A stretch of 12,584 nucleotides of DNA from Rubrobacter sp. (GTDB lineage Bacteria; Actinomycetota; Rubrobacteria; Rubrobacterales; Rubrobacteraceae), in contig JADDPY010000079.1 in assembly GCA_016781635.1 (NCBI GenBank), forward strand, positions 1,388 to 13,971. Direction: 5' to 3'. Positions 1 through 7,247 of the stretch are shown here, piece after piece (within the stretch, counting starts at the first letter, position 1; every line of letters starts with the position of its first letter). The notes under the pieces were generated by a model, which was not told the origin of the DNA, did not search any database, and saw only the letters and a list, made by a program, of their open reading frames with translations. The position numbers were made by a program, and so were the translations under genes.

Positions 1-730
1 GCGAGTCGAGCACGACGTTCGTGCCGCTCGCCGTCTGTACCCAGACCTCCCTCCCGTCGGGGGAGGCGCGCAGCATCCAGGGCCTCGAGCCCTCGGGGAA
101 CTCGACCCGTTTCGATATCTTCAGGGTCTCAGTGTCGAACATGGCGACTGTGTCCCCGTCGCGCTCCGGTACGTAGCCGAACGAACCGTCCGGCGAGAGG
201 TCGACGTCTCAGGGGAACGCGCCCATCTCGACGCGCTCGATCACCTCCCCGGCCACCGGATCGACATCCGCCAGAAAGTCCGAGCCCGCGGAGTTGACGA
301 AGCCGCGCTTCCCGTCCGGGGTGAGCACGAAGCTGTGCCCGGGACCGGCCCCGTCCGTGGGTATCCTCCCGATCACCTCGAAGGTCTGGGGGTCTATGGC
401 GATGGCCTCGAGCTCGTTGTCCGGGAAGTCGTAGGTCCAGATCTTTTTTCCGTCGAAGTAGTGCTGCTCGTTGGAGAGCCAGCGCACGACCGCGTTTGTC
501 GGCCGGCTGCCCGTCACCCGGTTCGTGGCCGGGTCGAACAAGGTGACGTCGCGCGAAGCGGTGTTGAAGACCACCCCGCGAGCACCCTCCGTGCTACGTG
601 CGACGGTTGTTTCGTCCGTCGGGCCAGAGCCGGTGGTTTCGGCGCCACCGGAGCCGCCGGCTCCGCACCCGGCAAGGAAGAGCTCGAACACGGCTCCACC
701 GGTGACGTGTAGCATCCCGCGACGGGTCAT
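1..730 (-). pseudogene. YVTN/YncE-type beta-propeller lipoprotein gene interrupted by an in-frame TGA; 3' end outside the window
   Basis: The N-terminus looks like a Tat-type lipoprotein signal: an RR pair at residues 3-4, a short hydrophobic stretch and a lipobox LAGC ending at Cys22, followed by a Gly/Ser/Thr-rich linker. This suggests an exported, lipid-anchored protein. I chose the ATG at 728-730 because GGAG lies 6 nt upstream; an in-frame TTG at 742 would overlap that site. The body has propeller-like repeats such as TPDGKRGFV, and translation stops at TGA (209-211) after 173 residues. Beyond the TGA the same frame stays open to base 1 and keeps the repeat pattern (SPDGSFGYV, SPDGREVWV), so the stop breaks a longer gene. 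A TGG-to-TGA change is the simplest cause, because the next repeat has Trp at the equivalent place (SRPWML). The ligand is unknown; such propellers are usually binding or scaffold proteins. An assembly error is possible. Confidence 0.75.
209..211 (-). other. In-frame TGA inside the beta-propeller gene
   Basis: The plus-strand bases TCA read as TGA on the coding strand, between ...VEMGAFP and DVDLSPDG.... The frame is intact on both sides, so this is a point change and not a frameshift. I see no obvious selenocysteine insertion hairpin just downstream, but I could not fold it properly. Confidence 0.85.
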
Positions 731-764
731 CGTCGACTCCAAGACGGGTGACGCGGTCTCGAGA

Positions 765-805
765 TCCTTTGCTCGGTCGGACGAACCGCCCGACCGGGCA
801 AAGGG
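765..805 (-). promoter_or_regulatory. Long hairpin in the leader of the lipoprotein gene
   Basis: Arms 766-780 and 790-804 pair over 15 bp (14 Watson-Crick, one G-U) around a 9-base loop, with one more wobble pair at 765/805. On the minus strand it ends about 35 nt before the lipoprotein ATG. No T-run follows on either strand, so it is not a classic intrinsic terminator. It may stabilise the mRNA, attenuate transcription or bind a protein. The pairing is seen; the role is inferred. Confidence 0.55.
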
Positions 806-929
806 ACCTCAGGTGGGCTCGAGCGCGCACCTCGGCGGCCTCTTAGACGTCATCCTCGTGTCCATCCTCTGATGCCGATTGATCCTTACCCACGCCCCCT
901 ATCCCGTTCTCCTTACGATCCGCCACGCA

Positions 930-958
930 AGTATAAATCTGTCGGAGCCGGTAAATAG
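930..958 (-). promoter_or_regulatory. Candidate promoter for the lipoprotein gene
   Basis: On the minus strand TATACT (930-935) resembles a -10 box, with a poor -35 (CTATTT, 953-958) 17 bp upstream. It would give a leader of about 190 nt that includes the hairpin at 765-805. The match is weak and read by eye. Confidence 0.3.
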
Positions 959-1071
959 CCGATCTGCATCATCCCCTCGAGCAAGGAGAAGCCCCCTCCA
1001 AAGATCATCCCTGTCGTCGAGCCCGGCGCCAGGGCCATTCTGCCGTGGACCCGAGGAACCCCGGTAATCAA

Positions 1072-1935
1072 CTAACCGGCTACGGTGGCCTCCGCTTGGG
1101 CTCGCGCCGCCTGAAGGGTGTTGTAGAGGAGCATGGCGCGGGTCATCGGCCCGACGCCGCCCGGTACGGGTGAGATCATGGACGCAACGGGCTCGACCTC
1201 CTCGAACCGGACGTCCCCCACGAGGCCGCCGCCCTCCTTGCCGTGGATACCGACGTCCACGACCACTGCACCCTCCCCCACGTGCTCGGCGCCAATGAAC
1301 TCGCGCCGCCCGGCGGCGACCACCAGGATCTTCGCCCGTCGCGTAACCGCCGTGAGGTCTCGGGTGCGCGAGTGGCAGACCGTGACGGTCGCGTTCTCCC
1401 GCAACAAGAGCTGCGCAAGCGGCTTCCCGACGAGGTTGGAGCGCCCGACCACGACGGCCTCACGCCCCTCCATCTCCACCCCGCTTCGTCGCAGAAGCTG
1501 TATCACGCCGTGGGGCGTACACGGCAGGAGGCTCGGAAGCCCAACGGCGAGCCTCCCGGCGCTCAGGGGGCTCAGGCCATCGACGTCCTTCGACGGATCG
1601 ATGGCGGAGACCAGGGGCGTGGCGTCCAGGCCCTCGGGGAGCGGAAGCTGTATAAAGAAGCCGGAGATCTCGGCTTCCGCGTTGGACCGCTCGACGAGTG
1701 CTGCTATCTCCTCCTGCGGGGTCTCCGCGCCGAGGCGGTGGACCCTGGAGTCGATGCCGACCTCCGCGCAGTCGCGCTCCTTCATGCGAACGTAGGTAGC
1801 CGACGCGGTATCGTCGCCGACAAGGACGACGTCGAGGCGGGGGCGGACGCCGCGCTCCAGAAGCTCCGCCACCCCACCGGCTACCTCCGCCCTTATCTCG
1901 GCGGCGATAGCCTTGCCGTCCAGGATCTTCGCCAT
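1072..1935 (-). CDS. folD: Bifunctional methylenetetrahydrofolate dehydrogenase / methenyltetrahydrofolate cyclohydrolase
   Basis: FolD interconverts 5,10-methylene-, 5,10-methenyl- and 10-formyl-tetrahydrofolate with NADP(H) in the cytosol, feeding purine and formyl-methionine synthesis. The 287-residue length is normal for the family. Visible hallmarks are YVRMK (Tyr48 and Lys52, matching the catalytic Tyr/Lys), the folate-site segment FFIQLPLP (93-100), DVDG (117-120), the dinucleotide-site segment VVGRSNLVGKPLA (162-174) and PVPGGVGPMT (256-265). I chose the ATG at 1933-1935 because MAKILDGK is a typical FolD start and GGAGG lies 10 nt upstream. The frame is open further upstream into ppaC, but that part has no FolD character. 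The gene begins 14 nt after the ppaC stop, so the two are probably co-transcribed. Confidence 0.97.
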   Translation of the reverse strand: MAKILDGKAIAAEIRAEVAGGVAELLERGVRPRLDVVLVGDDTASATYVRMKERDCAEVGIDSRVHRLGAETPQEEIAALVERSNAEAEISGFFIQLPLPEGLDATPLVSAIDPSKDVDGLSPLSAGRLAVGLPSLLPCTPHGVIQLLRRSGVEMEGREAVVVGRSNLVGKPLAQLLLRENATVTVCHSRTRDLTAVTRRAKILVVAAGRREFIGAEHVGEGAVVVDVGIHGKEGGGLVGDVRFEEVEPVASMISPVPGGVGPMTRAMLLYNTLQAARAQAEATVAG

Positions 1936-1949
1936 CCTTCGAACGCCTC

Positions 1950-3572
1950 CTAGAATGCCGTGAGTAGCTTGGGGGCTACCTGCTTTTTGCGGCTCATAAC
2001 GCCCGGCAGGTCTATGACGCTGTCCTGCGCCTTGGTGTCGAAGGCACGCTCCACGACGGCGCATTCTCCGGCGCACAGAAGCTCGGTGCCCTGCTCGATA
2101 ATGTCCGTCACCATGAGAGCCGCGAACAGGTAGCCGTTCTTCCCGCGCACCTTTTCGAGGGCCTCCACCAGCTCCTCCTTGCGTTCGAGGAGCCCGGGCC
2201 CGACCGTCTCGATCTGGGAGACGCTCATTTTCTCGCCTGAGTCCGTACCGTACTCCTTGAGGTCGCGGTCCACGATCTCCTCGGGCGAGAGGTCCGAGAC
2301 GTCGGAGGAGACCTCGAACATCTCCCTCCCGAACTCCTCCGCCTCCACTCCCAGGATCTTCTCCAGGTAGCGCACGACCTCGTGGTCGCGCTCCGTCGTC
2401 GTCGGGGAGTTGAGGACGACCGTATCCGAGAGCACGGCGCCGAGCAGCATCCCCGCCGTTGCCTGCGTCGGCTCCAACCCATTCTCCCGATAACGCTCGA
2501 CCACGAGCGTCGCCGTCGAGCCCACGGGATCGAAGGTCGCCGGGATCGGGGTGGTCGTCTGCACGTCGCCGATGTGGTGGTGGTCGAGGATCTCCACGAC
2601 CTGGGCCTCCTCCACCCCCGGCACGCTCTGCCCCCTCTCGGCGTGATCCACGAGCAGCACTCGCCTCGGCTCTGGGTTGAGGAGGTCCGTCCTCGTGACG
2701 ATGCCGAGCGGCTTGCCGTCACCGTCCACCACGATCGCCGCCCGGTAATGCACCTCCATCACGCGGTCGGTTATGTCCGTGAGGAGCTCGTCCGGTTCCA
2801 CGGTAAGCGGGTCCTGGAGCATGACCTCCCGACACGGCACCGCGAGCTGTATCATCCGGCTCGAAACGTAGGAATCCAGGGGACTGAGCAAGACCGGCGT
2901 CCCCTTCTCCTCGGCGAGCTTCAGGGTTTCATCCTCCGGCCTCACCCCGTTAGAAACCACGAGGACGCCGGCGCCGAGCTCTATCGCGCGCCGCTGGCCC
3001 TCCGGCCGGTCGCCGATCACGACGATGTCCCCGTGCTGCATGGACTGTCCCATCGATTCCACGCTCATCGAGATCACCCAGAGCCTGCCGTCGGTGTTCT
3101 TGTCCTCCCCGACGAGAAGCTCGCCCTCCAAGACGTCGACCATCGCGCTTATAGGGACCGGGCTCTCCGCGAACGTCGAGGGCTCGCGCGACTCGCGCAT
3201 GTACATGCGCGCCAGGGACCTCTCCGTCATGACGCCCACGAGTGCCCCGTCGTCATCCACTATGGGCACCTGGCTGATCTCCCTGTCCGCCATCTCCAGC
3301 CCCACGTTACGCAAGGGTGAGTCCTGATGAACGGTCGCGATCTCCTTGCTCATCACGTCTTTGACGCGCAGCTTTATGTGCTTGATGAGCTTGGGAGCCT
3401 CCGCCCCACTCTTCCCCAGGGCCCATTCCGTCTGGGAGTTCAACTCCCCGAGCCGAGCCGGAGCGTACACGTCCTCCGGGTTCAGCTTCCCCTTCAACTC
3501 CGCGTACCCGATAGCGGCCGCTATCGAGTCCATGTCCGGGTTCCGGTGCCCTGTGACGTAAACGTGCGCCAT
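1950..3572 (-). CDS. ppaC: CBS/DRTGG-containing manganese-dependent (family II) inorganic pyrophosphatase
   Basis: This soluble enzyme hydrolyses pyrophosphate to two phosphates. The N-terminal DHH-family motif is GHRNPDMDS (8-16; His9, Asp13, Asp15). An insert of about 230 residues follows: CBS domain 1 (about 70-125), a DRTGG-like domain (about 135-245) and CBS domain 2 (about 247-300). The catalytic half resumes with LVDH (307-310), DHHH (330-333), PVGSTAT (349-355) and SDT (382-384), and the DHHA2 domain ends with SRKKQ (527-531). The layout and length (540 residues) match CBS-PPases, which in clostridia are inhibited by AMP and activated by diadenosine polyphosphates; such control is likely here but not shown. 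The ATG has a good AGAGGA site 5 nt upstream. A probable promoter of its own lies at about 3660-3683, and folD follows closely. Confidence 0.95.
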   Translation of the reverse strand: MAHVYVTGHRNPDMDSIAAAIGYAELKGKLNPEDVYAPARLGELNSQTEWALGKSGAEAPKLIKHIKLRVKDVMSKEIATVHQDSPLRNVGLEMADREISQVPIVDDDGALVGVMTERSLARMYMRESREPSTFAESPVPISAMVDVLEGELLVGEDKNTDGRLWVISMSVESMGQSMQHGDIVVIGDRPEGQRRAIELGAGVLVVSNGVRPEDETLKLAEEKGTPVLLSPLDSYVSSRMIQLAVPCREVMLQDPLTVEPDELLTDITDRVMEVHYRAAIVVDGDGKPLGIVTRTDLLNPEPRRVLLVDHAERGQSVPGVEEAQVVEILDHHHIGDVQTTTPIPATFDPVGSTATLVVERYRENGLEPTQATAGMLLGAVLSDTVVLNSPTTTERDHEVVRYLEKILGVEAEEFGREMFEVSSDVSDLSPEEIVDRDLKEYGTDSGEKMSVSQIETVGPGLLERKEELVEALEKVRGKNGYLFAALMVTDIIEQGTELLCAGECAVVERAFDTKAQDSVIDLPGVMSRKKQVAPKLLTAF

Positions 3573-3659
3573 GATGATCCTCTCTCCCTACAAACCCAAT
3601 GCATGCCGGAGCGCCCGAGCACGAGGCCCCGCCCCAAGTGACGTATGCCTCCCCGCGAT

Positions 3660-3683
3660 TTTATACAAGCCGGACAAAGTCCG
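3660..3683 (-). promoter_or_regulatory. Candidate ppaC-folD promoter with overlapping palindrome
   Basis: On the minus strand TATAAA (3660-3665) looks like a -10 box. A perfect 13-base palindrome (arms CGGAC/GTCCG, 3671-3683) sits directly upstream, where the spacer would be. No good -35 is visible, which would suit an activated or repressed promoter. The leader would be about 80 nt. The dyad is seen; the regulation is inferred. Confidence 0.4.
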
Positions 3684-3737
3684 CCCATCACCCCGCGTAA
3701 GAAGCGCGTTCACGGCAGGGATTCTAGCCGTTTTTCG

Positions 3738-3758
3738 CGCCCGGAGAATACCCGGGCG
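3738..3758 (-). terminator. Hairpin after pcrA, possible terminator
   Basis: A perfect 7-bp GC stem (arms 3738-3744 and 3752-3758) with a 7-base loop lies about 40 nt past the pcrA stop. On the coding strand it is followed by CGAAAAACGG and not by a T-run, so it would be an atypical terminator or a 3'-end stabiliser. Confidence 0.4.
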
Positions 3759-3795
3759 GCACCATGCCCCCGAGAACCGCACCGTAAGGTTGGAT

Positions 3796-5967
3796 CTAGA
3801 CCTTGCTAAGAGGCGCTATCTCTGGCACGAGCGTCTTCTGCTCGGCGCCAAAGCGGATAACGACCTTCCCTGCCGATGCCTCTACTACCTCGCCGATGCC
3901 GAACTTCGCGTGGCGAACCTTCTCCCCCGGCGCGTAGGAAGAGGCCCCGGAGGAGACGGCCGGCGCGTTGCCCCGTCGCCTGCCGAAACCGGTGCTACCA
4001 CCAGCAGCGCTCCCCCAGCCACCTAGCCCACCCCCGGAGCCGCTACGGGACGCACCGGGGACGGAGCCGGCCTTGAGCTCCTCCGGCACCTCCGAAAGGA
4101 AACGGCTGGGCATCTGATACTCGCGCTCTCCGTAAGTCGAGCGAATCCTCGCGTAGGAGAGCGTCAGCGCCTTCCTGGCACGTGTAATCCCCACGTAGAA
4201 GAGCCTCCGCTCCTCCTCCAGGTTCTGCTCGTCCAGAGATCGCGCGTGCGGGAAAGTCCCCTCCTCCATCCCCACGATAAACACGTAATCGTACTCCAGC
4301 CCCTTGGCGTTGTGGAGCGTCATCAACGTCGCTCGCCCCTCGCCCGTCAGCTTGTCGGCCTCGGAGTACAGCGCCTGCTCCTGCAAGAATCCGTCCAGGC
4401 TCGGCTCGGGCTCCACCCGCTCGTACTCCGTTGCGGCGTTCACGAGCTCCACCAGGTTCTCGAGGCGCGACTCCGCCTCCACCGTGGCCTCGGACGTCAG
4501 CTCCGTCCGGTAACCCGACTCGTCCAAGACGGCCCCCAACAACGCGCTCGGCCCTATCTCCTTCGCCGCGACCCGCAAGCCCTCGAAGAGCTCGTGGACC
4601 TTCGCGCAAGCCTTCCTCGCCGCCCCCGAGAGCCCTGCCGCCTCGGCCTCCGTCAACGCATCGTAGACTGAGATACCCTGGCGCGTCGCGTACTCCTGAA
4701 GCCTCCCGACCGAGGTCGCCCCAAGGCCTCTCTTCGGAACGTTGATGATCCTCTCCAGGGAGACCGAGTCACTCGGGTTCGAGATCACGGAGAGGTAAGC
4801 CATGGCGTCCTTGACCTCCGCCCGCTCGTAAAACTTCACCCCGCCGACAATCTGGTACGGAACCCCCTCCCGCACCAGCACGTCCTCCAGCGTCCGGCTC
4901 TGCGCGTTCGTCCGATAAAACACCGCAACGTCCCGCAAAGACTTCCCGCTATCCACCACCCGCTGTACCTCCGACACGACGAACCGCGCCTCAGCGTAAT
5001 CGTCGGCGGCGGTGAACAGGCGGATCCTCTCCCCCTTCTCACCCGCCGTCCACAACTCCTTATGCTTGCGCGACGAGTTGTTAGCCACCACCGCGTTAGC
5101 CGCATTCAAAATCGTCTGCGTCGAACGGTAATTCTGCTCCAGCTTGACGACCTTCGCCTCCGGATAATCCCGTTCAAAGTTCAATATATTAGAAATATCA
5201 GCTCCACGCCAACTATATACAGACTGATCGTCGTCGCCAACGACACAAAGTTTACGATGTGCCGCTGCGAGGGTGTTGACGAGGCGATACTGGGCGTGGT
5301 TCGTGTCCTGGTACTCGTCGACGTGGATGTATTTGAAGCGCTTCTGGTAGCGTTCGCGGACCTCCGGGAAGACCTCCAGCAGGGCGACGGTCTGCATGAT
5401 GAGGTCGTCGAAGTCCATGGCGTTGTTCTCGTAGAGGCGCTTCTGGTAGAGCTCGTAGACCTCGGCGACGTTCTCGGCCATGTAGCCCTCGGTCTGGGTG
5501 AGGTAGTCGTGGGCGTCGAGGAGGCGGTTTTTGGCGTCGGAGATCTGGGCGTGGAACGAGCGCGGGTTGAAGCGCTTCGGGTCCTTGCCCAGCTCTATGA
5601 TGCAGCGGCGGACGAGCCGGACTTGATCCCCTCCGTCGTAGATCGTGAAGCCGGACTTGTACCCGAGCTTCTCGGCGTGGACGCGCAGGATGCGCACGCA
5701 GAACGCGTGGAACGTCGAGACCCACATCCTCTTCGAGTCCGGCCCCACGAGGAGCGCCACGCGCTCCTTCATCTCCAGGGCGGCCTTGTTCGTGAAGGTG
5801 ATGGCGAGGATCTCTTCGGGGCCCGCTAGCCCCTCGTCGAGGAGGTGCGAAATCCTGTGTGTCAATACGCGCGTCTTCCCGCTCCCAGCCCCCGCAAGGA
5901 TGAGTAGGGGACCTTCGGTGGTCGTTACGGCGTCGAGCTGCGTGGGGTTAAGCTGATCTAGAAGCAC
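3796..5967 (-). CDS. pcrA: ATP-dependent DNA helicase PcrA/UvrD (superfamily 1)
   Basis: PcrA is a 3'-to-5' DNA helicase and translocase used in excision repair, replication restart and removal of stalled complexes. Numbered from GTG 5967 (723 residues, normal length), the motifs are complete: Walker A GAGSGKT (26-32), motif II VDEYQDTN (216-223), motif III GDDDQSVYSWRGAD (244-257), motif IV NYRST (279-283), motif V TLHNAKGLEYD (550-560) and motif VI YVGITRA (591-597). A Gly/Ser linker leads to a C-terminal Tudor-like domain (about 681-723) of the kind that contacts RNA polymerase in Bacillus PcrA. An upstream ATG at 6033 is in frame but has no ribosome site and would overlap the methyltransferase gene. 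GTG gives the typical start VLLDQLNPTQ and lies 7 nt after a TATACT box. Residues 247-269 use strikingly AT-rich codons. Confidence 0.96.
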   Translation of the reverse strand: MLLDQLNPTQLDAVTTTEGPLLILAGAGSGKTRVLTHRISHLLDEGLAGPEEILAITFTNKAALEMKERVALLVGPDSKRMWVSTFHAFCVRILRVHAEKLGYKSGFTIYDGGDQVRLVRRCIIELGKDPKRFNPRSFHAQISDAKNRLLDAHDYLTQTEGYMAENVAEVYELYQKRLYENNAMDFDDLIMQTVALLEVFPEVRERYQKRFKYIHVDEYQDTNHAQYRLVNTLAAAHRKLCVVGDDDQSVYSWRGADISNILNFERDYPEAKVVKLEQNYRSTQTILNAANAVVANNSSRKHKELWTAGEKGERIRLFTAADDYAEARFVVSEVQRVVDSGKSLRDVAVFYRTNAQSRTLEDVLVREGVPYQIVGGVKFYERAEVKDAMAYLSVISNPSDSVSLERIINVPKRGLGATSVGRLQEYATRQGISVYDALTEAEAAGLSGAARKACAKVHELFEGLRVAAKEIGPSALLGAVLDESGYRTELTSEATVEAESRLENLVELVNAATEYERVEPEPSLDGFLQEQALYSEADKLTGEGRATLMTLHNAKGLEYDYVFIVGMEEGTFPHARSLDEQNLEEERRLFYVGITRARKALTLSYARIRSTYGEREYQMPSRFLSEVPEELKAGSVPGASRSGSGGGLGGWGSAAGGSTGFGRRRGNAPAVSSGASSYAPGEKVRHAKFGIGEVVEASAGKVVIRFGAEQKTLVPEIAPLSKV

Positions 5968-5974
5968 GCTGCGG

Positions 5975-5980
5975 AGTATA
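5975..5980 (-). promoter_or_regulatory. Candidate -10 box for a leaderless pcrA transcript
   Basis: On the minus strand TATACT ends 7 nt before the GTG at 5967, so transcription could start on the start codon itself, as is common in actinobacteria. This would explain the lack of a Shine-Dalgarno site. No clear -35 is visible at 17-18 bp. Confidence 0.4.
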
Positions 5981-5998
5981 GCAAGGAGATATGCCCCC

Positions 5999-6595
5999 TT
6001 ACCGGAGGCTTTCCTCGCCCCGTCGAACCTCATGCACCAGCACGGTCACGTCGCGATCCCCCGCCACAACGACCGCCTCCTCCGTAGACACCCGAAAGCC
6101 CCGCCGCTCTATCTCCCTCAAGAAACTCGGCGCGGGGGCGCGCCTCGGGTCGGCGATCAGAGCCCTGGCCTCGGGCTTTAGCAGCCGGGGGATCAGGTCG
6201 GCCAGCAACGCAACGTTTCCACGCTCGTAGAGCACGTCGGCCGCGTACACGAGGTCGAAAGCGCCCTCCAAGTCTCCCAGTCCGGGAGTGCGCCAGTCGA
6301 GGAGGCGCGTCTCCGGCTCGCGCCCGAGGTTCGCCCTCGCGTTGTAGGCCGCGAAGTCGAGGGCGGCCTCGTAGTGGTCCGTCGCCACCGCTCGGGCTCC
6401 CCGATCGAGGGCGACAACGGTAGGGAGCCCTACCCCACAGCCCAGCTCGATCACCCTCTTGTCCGCGACCTCCTCGCGGGCCAGACGACGGGCGAGGGCC
6501 GTGGCGCTTGGCCAGAGCTCCGCCCAGTAAGGGAGGCGCTCGTCGCGGGCGAACTCTTCTTCGTCGAGGAGTTCGTCGGCCGCTACAGGGTGCAT
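5999..6595 (-). CDS. Class I SAM-dependent methyltransferase (METTL21/ETFB-lysine methyltransferase-like, Methyltransf_16 type)
   Basis: The protein has a Rossmann-type SAM site, VIELGCGVGLPT (48-59), an acidic loop with Asp73 (ATDHYEAAL), LDWR (99-102) and FDLVYAADVLYE (113-124). Upstream PYWAELWPS (22-30) is the signature that joins this family to METTL21, METTL20 and nicotinamide N-methyltransferase-like proteins. The substrate is probably a protein lysine or a small amine, but the sequence does not decide it. The ATG at 6593-6595 has GGAGAAGG 11 nt upstream, a rather long spacing. The frame stays open for about 38 codons further upstream with a plausible peptide but no ATG, GTG or TTG, so the true N-terminus may be longer. 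The gene lies 112 nt after rrf2 and 31 nt before pcrA, probably in one transcript with rrf2. Confidence 0.85.
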   Translation of the reverse strand: MHPVAADELLDEEEFARDERLPYWAELWPSATALARRLAREEVADKRVIELGCGVGLPTVVALDRGARAVATDHYEAALDFAAYNARANLGREPETRLLDWRTPGLGDLEGAFDLVYAADVLYERGNVALLADLIPRLLKPEARALIADPRRAPAPSFLREIERRGFRVSTEEAVVVAGDRDVTVLVHEVRRGEESLR

Positions 6596-6707
6596 GATGG
6601 CGTAAACCTTCTCCGCGACTCCGACCGAAGACTCGGTGATCTCGGTCCGTCCGCGCAGGTGCGCTTCCAGGTCCTCGAAACTAAGCCGGTCTTCCAGGGC
6701 TCGGCTT

Positions 6708-7202
6708 CTAGCGGAGGGAGGAGGCGAAGGAGGACCGCGCCTCGGGGGCCTCCGGGGCGTTGGACCTGCCGGCGGCGTGGGCCGCGCGGTTAGCGCGCTC
6801 GTCGGCGGCTACCTGGGCTATAGTGTAGCGTCCGAAGACGCCCTCGAGCGCCTCGCGCGCCTCGTCCCAAATCTTGCTGGTCACGCACAGGGGCGCGTCG
6901 GCGATGTAGCACTGGCCGCCCGCGGAACAACGCGCCGGACGTATCTCGCCGTCGAGGATCTCGACAATGTCGAGGATCGTGACATTATCTGGTGAGGTCG
7001 CGAAGCAGAAACCGCCCCGCGCGCCGCGATGGCTGTGCAGGATCTTCGCGCGTCGGAGATCTCCGAAAATCTGCTCCAGGAACCTCTCGGGTATGCGCTG
7101 TCTTCTCGCGATCTCCGTAACCCCTAGGGGAGAGCCACAGTCGTCGAGAGCGAGCTCCATAAGGGCCCGGACCGCGTATTTGCTCTTCTGTGTAAGCCTC
7201 AA
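6708..7202 (-). CDS. Rrf2 family transcriptional regulator, IscR-like with three conserved cysteines
   Basis: This is a small winged-helix DNA-binding regulator. The start LTQKSKYAVRALMELA and the segment VTEIARRQRIPERFLEQIF (28-46, helix-turn-helix) are typical of Rrf2, as is HSHRGARGGF (57-66, wing). Cys92, Cys98 and Cys106 form C-x5-C-x7-C where IscR, NsrR and RsrR bind an Fe-S cluster, so it may sense Fe-S status, NO or redox. The length (164 residues) is normal, with a low-complexity Ala/Ser/Arg tail. The start is TTG, preceded by GGAAAG at a short spacing. No isc, suf or cysteine genes are in view, so the targets are unknown. It lies 99 nt after phoU and seems to have its own promoter with a palindrome, which suggests autoregulation. 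Confidence 0.92.
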   Translation of the reverse strand: MRLTQKSKYAVRALMELALDDCGSPLGVTEIARRQRIPERFLEQIFGDLRRAKILHSHRGARGGFCFATSPDNVTILDIVEILDGEIRPARCSAGGQCYIADAPLCVTSKIWDEAREALEGVFGRYTIAQVAADERANRAAHAAGRSNAPEAPEARSSFASSLR

Positions 7203-7247
7203 AACTTCTTTCCGTTTCTAGCCACAGTGATAGGACTATTAAGAAAG

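Larger units (their letters stand above)
743..1071. other. Gene-poor interval between folD and the lipoprotein gene
   Basis: No convincing coding sequence lies here on either strand; the short plus-strand ORF at 879-1067 has no ribosome site and no recognisable content. The interval holds the hairpin at 765-805, a possible promoter near 930-958 and weak dyads next to the folD stop (CCGGT/ACCGG at 1061-1079; GCCC/GGGC at 1021-1035). Neither dyad has a T-tract. Confidence 0.5.

Noticed and set aside
209..211. Selenocysteine at the TGA
   Set aside because: A structural propeller site where Trp fits the repeat, with no redox motif and no evident SECIS hairpin, makes a plain nonsense change more likely.
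765..805. Hairpin as a tRNA-like or intrinsic terminator element
   Set aside because: The GGTTCGTCC loop recalls a T-arm, but no other tRNA arms fit around it, and no T-run follows on either strand.
335..872. Plus-strand frames opposite the lipoprotein gene
   Set aside because: The minus frame has a signal peptide, a lipobox and propeller repeats; the plus frames have none of these.
1133..1953. Two long plus-strand frames opposite folD
   Set aside because: Both are antisense to a complete, well-supported folD gene and have no sensible protein content.
2382..3320. Plus-strand open frame of 312 codons
   Set aside because: It is antisense to ppaC, is rich in His and Arg, has no domain and is explained by the codon bias of the real gene.
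5968..6033. ATG at 6033 as the pcrA start
   Set aside because: It has no ribosome site, overlaps the methyltransferase gene and adds 22 residues unlike PcrA N-termini.
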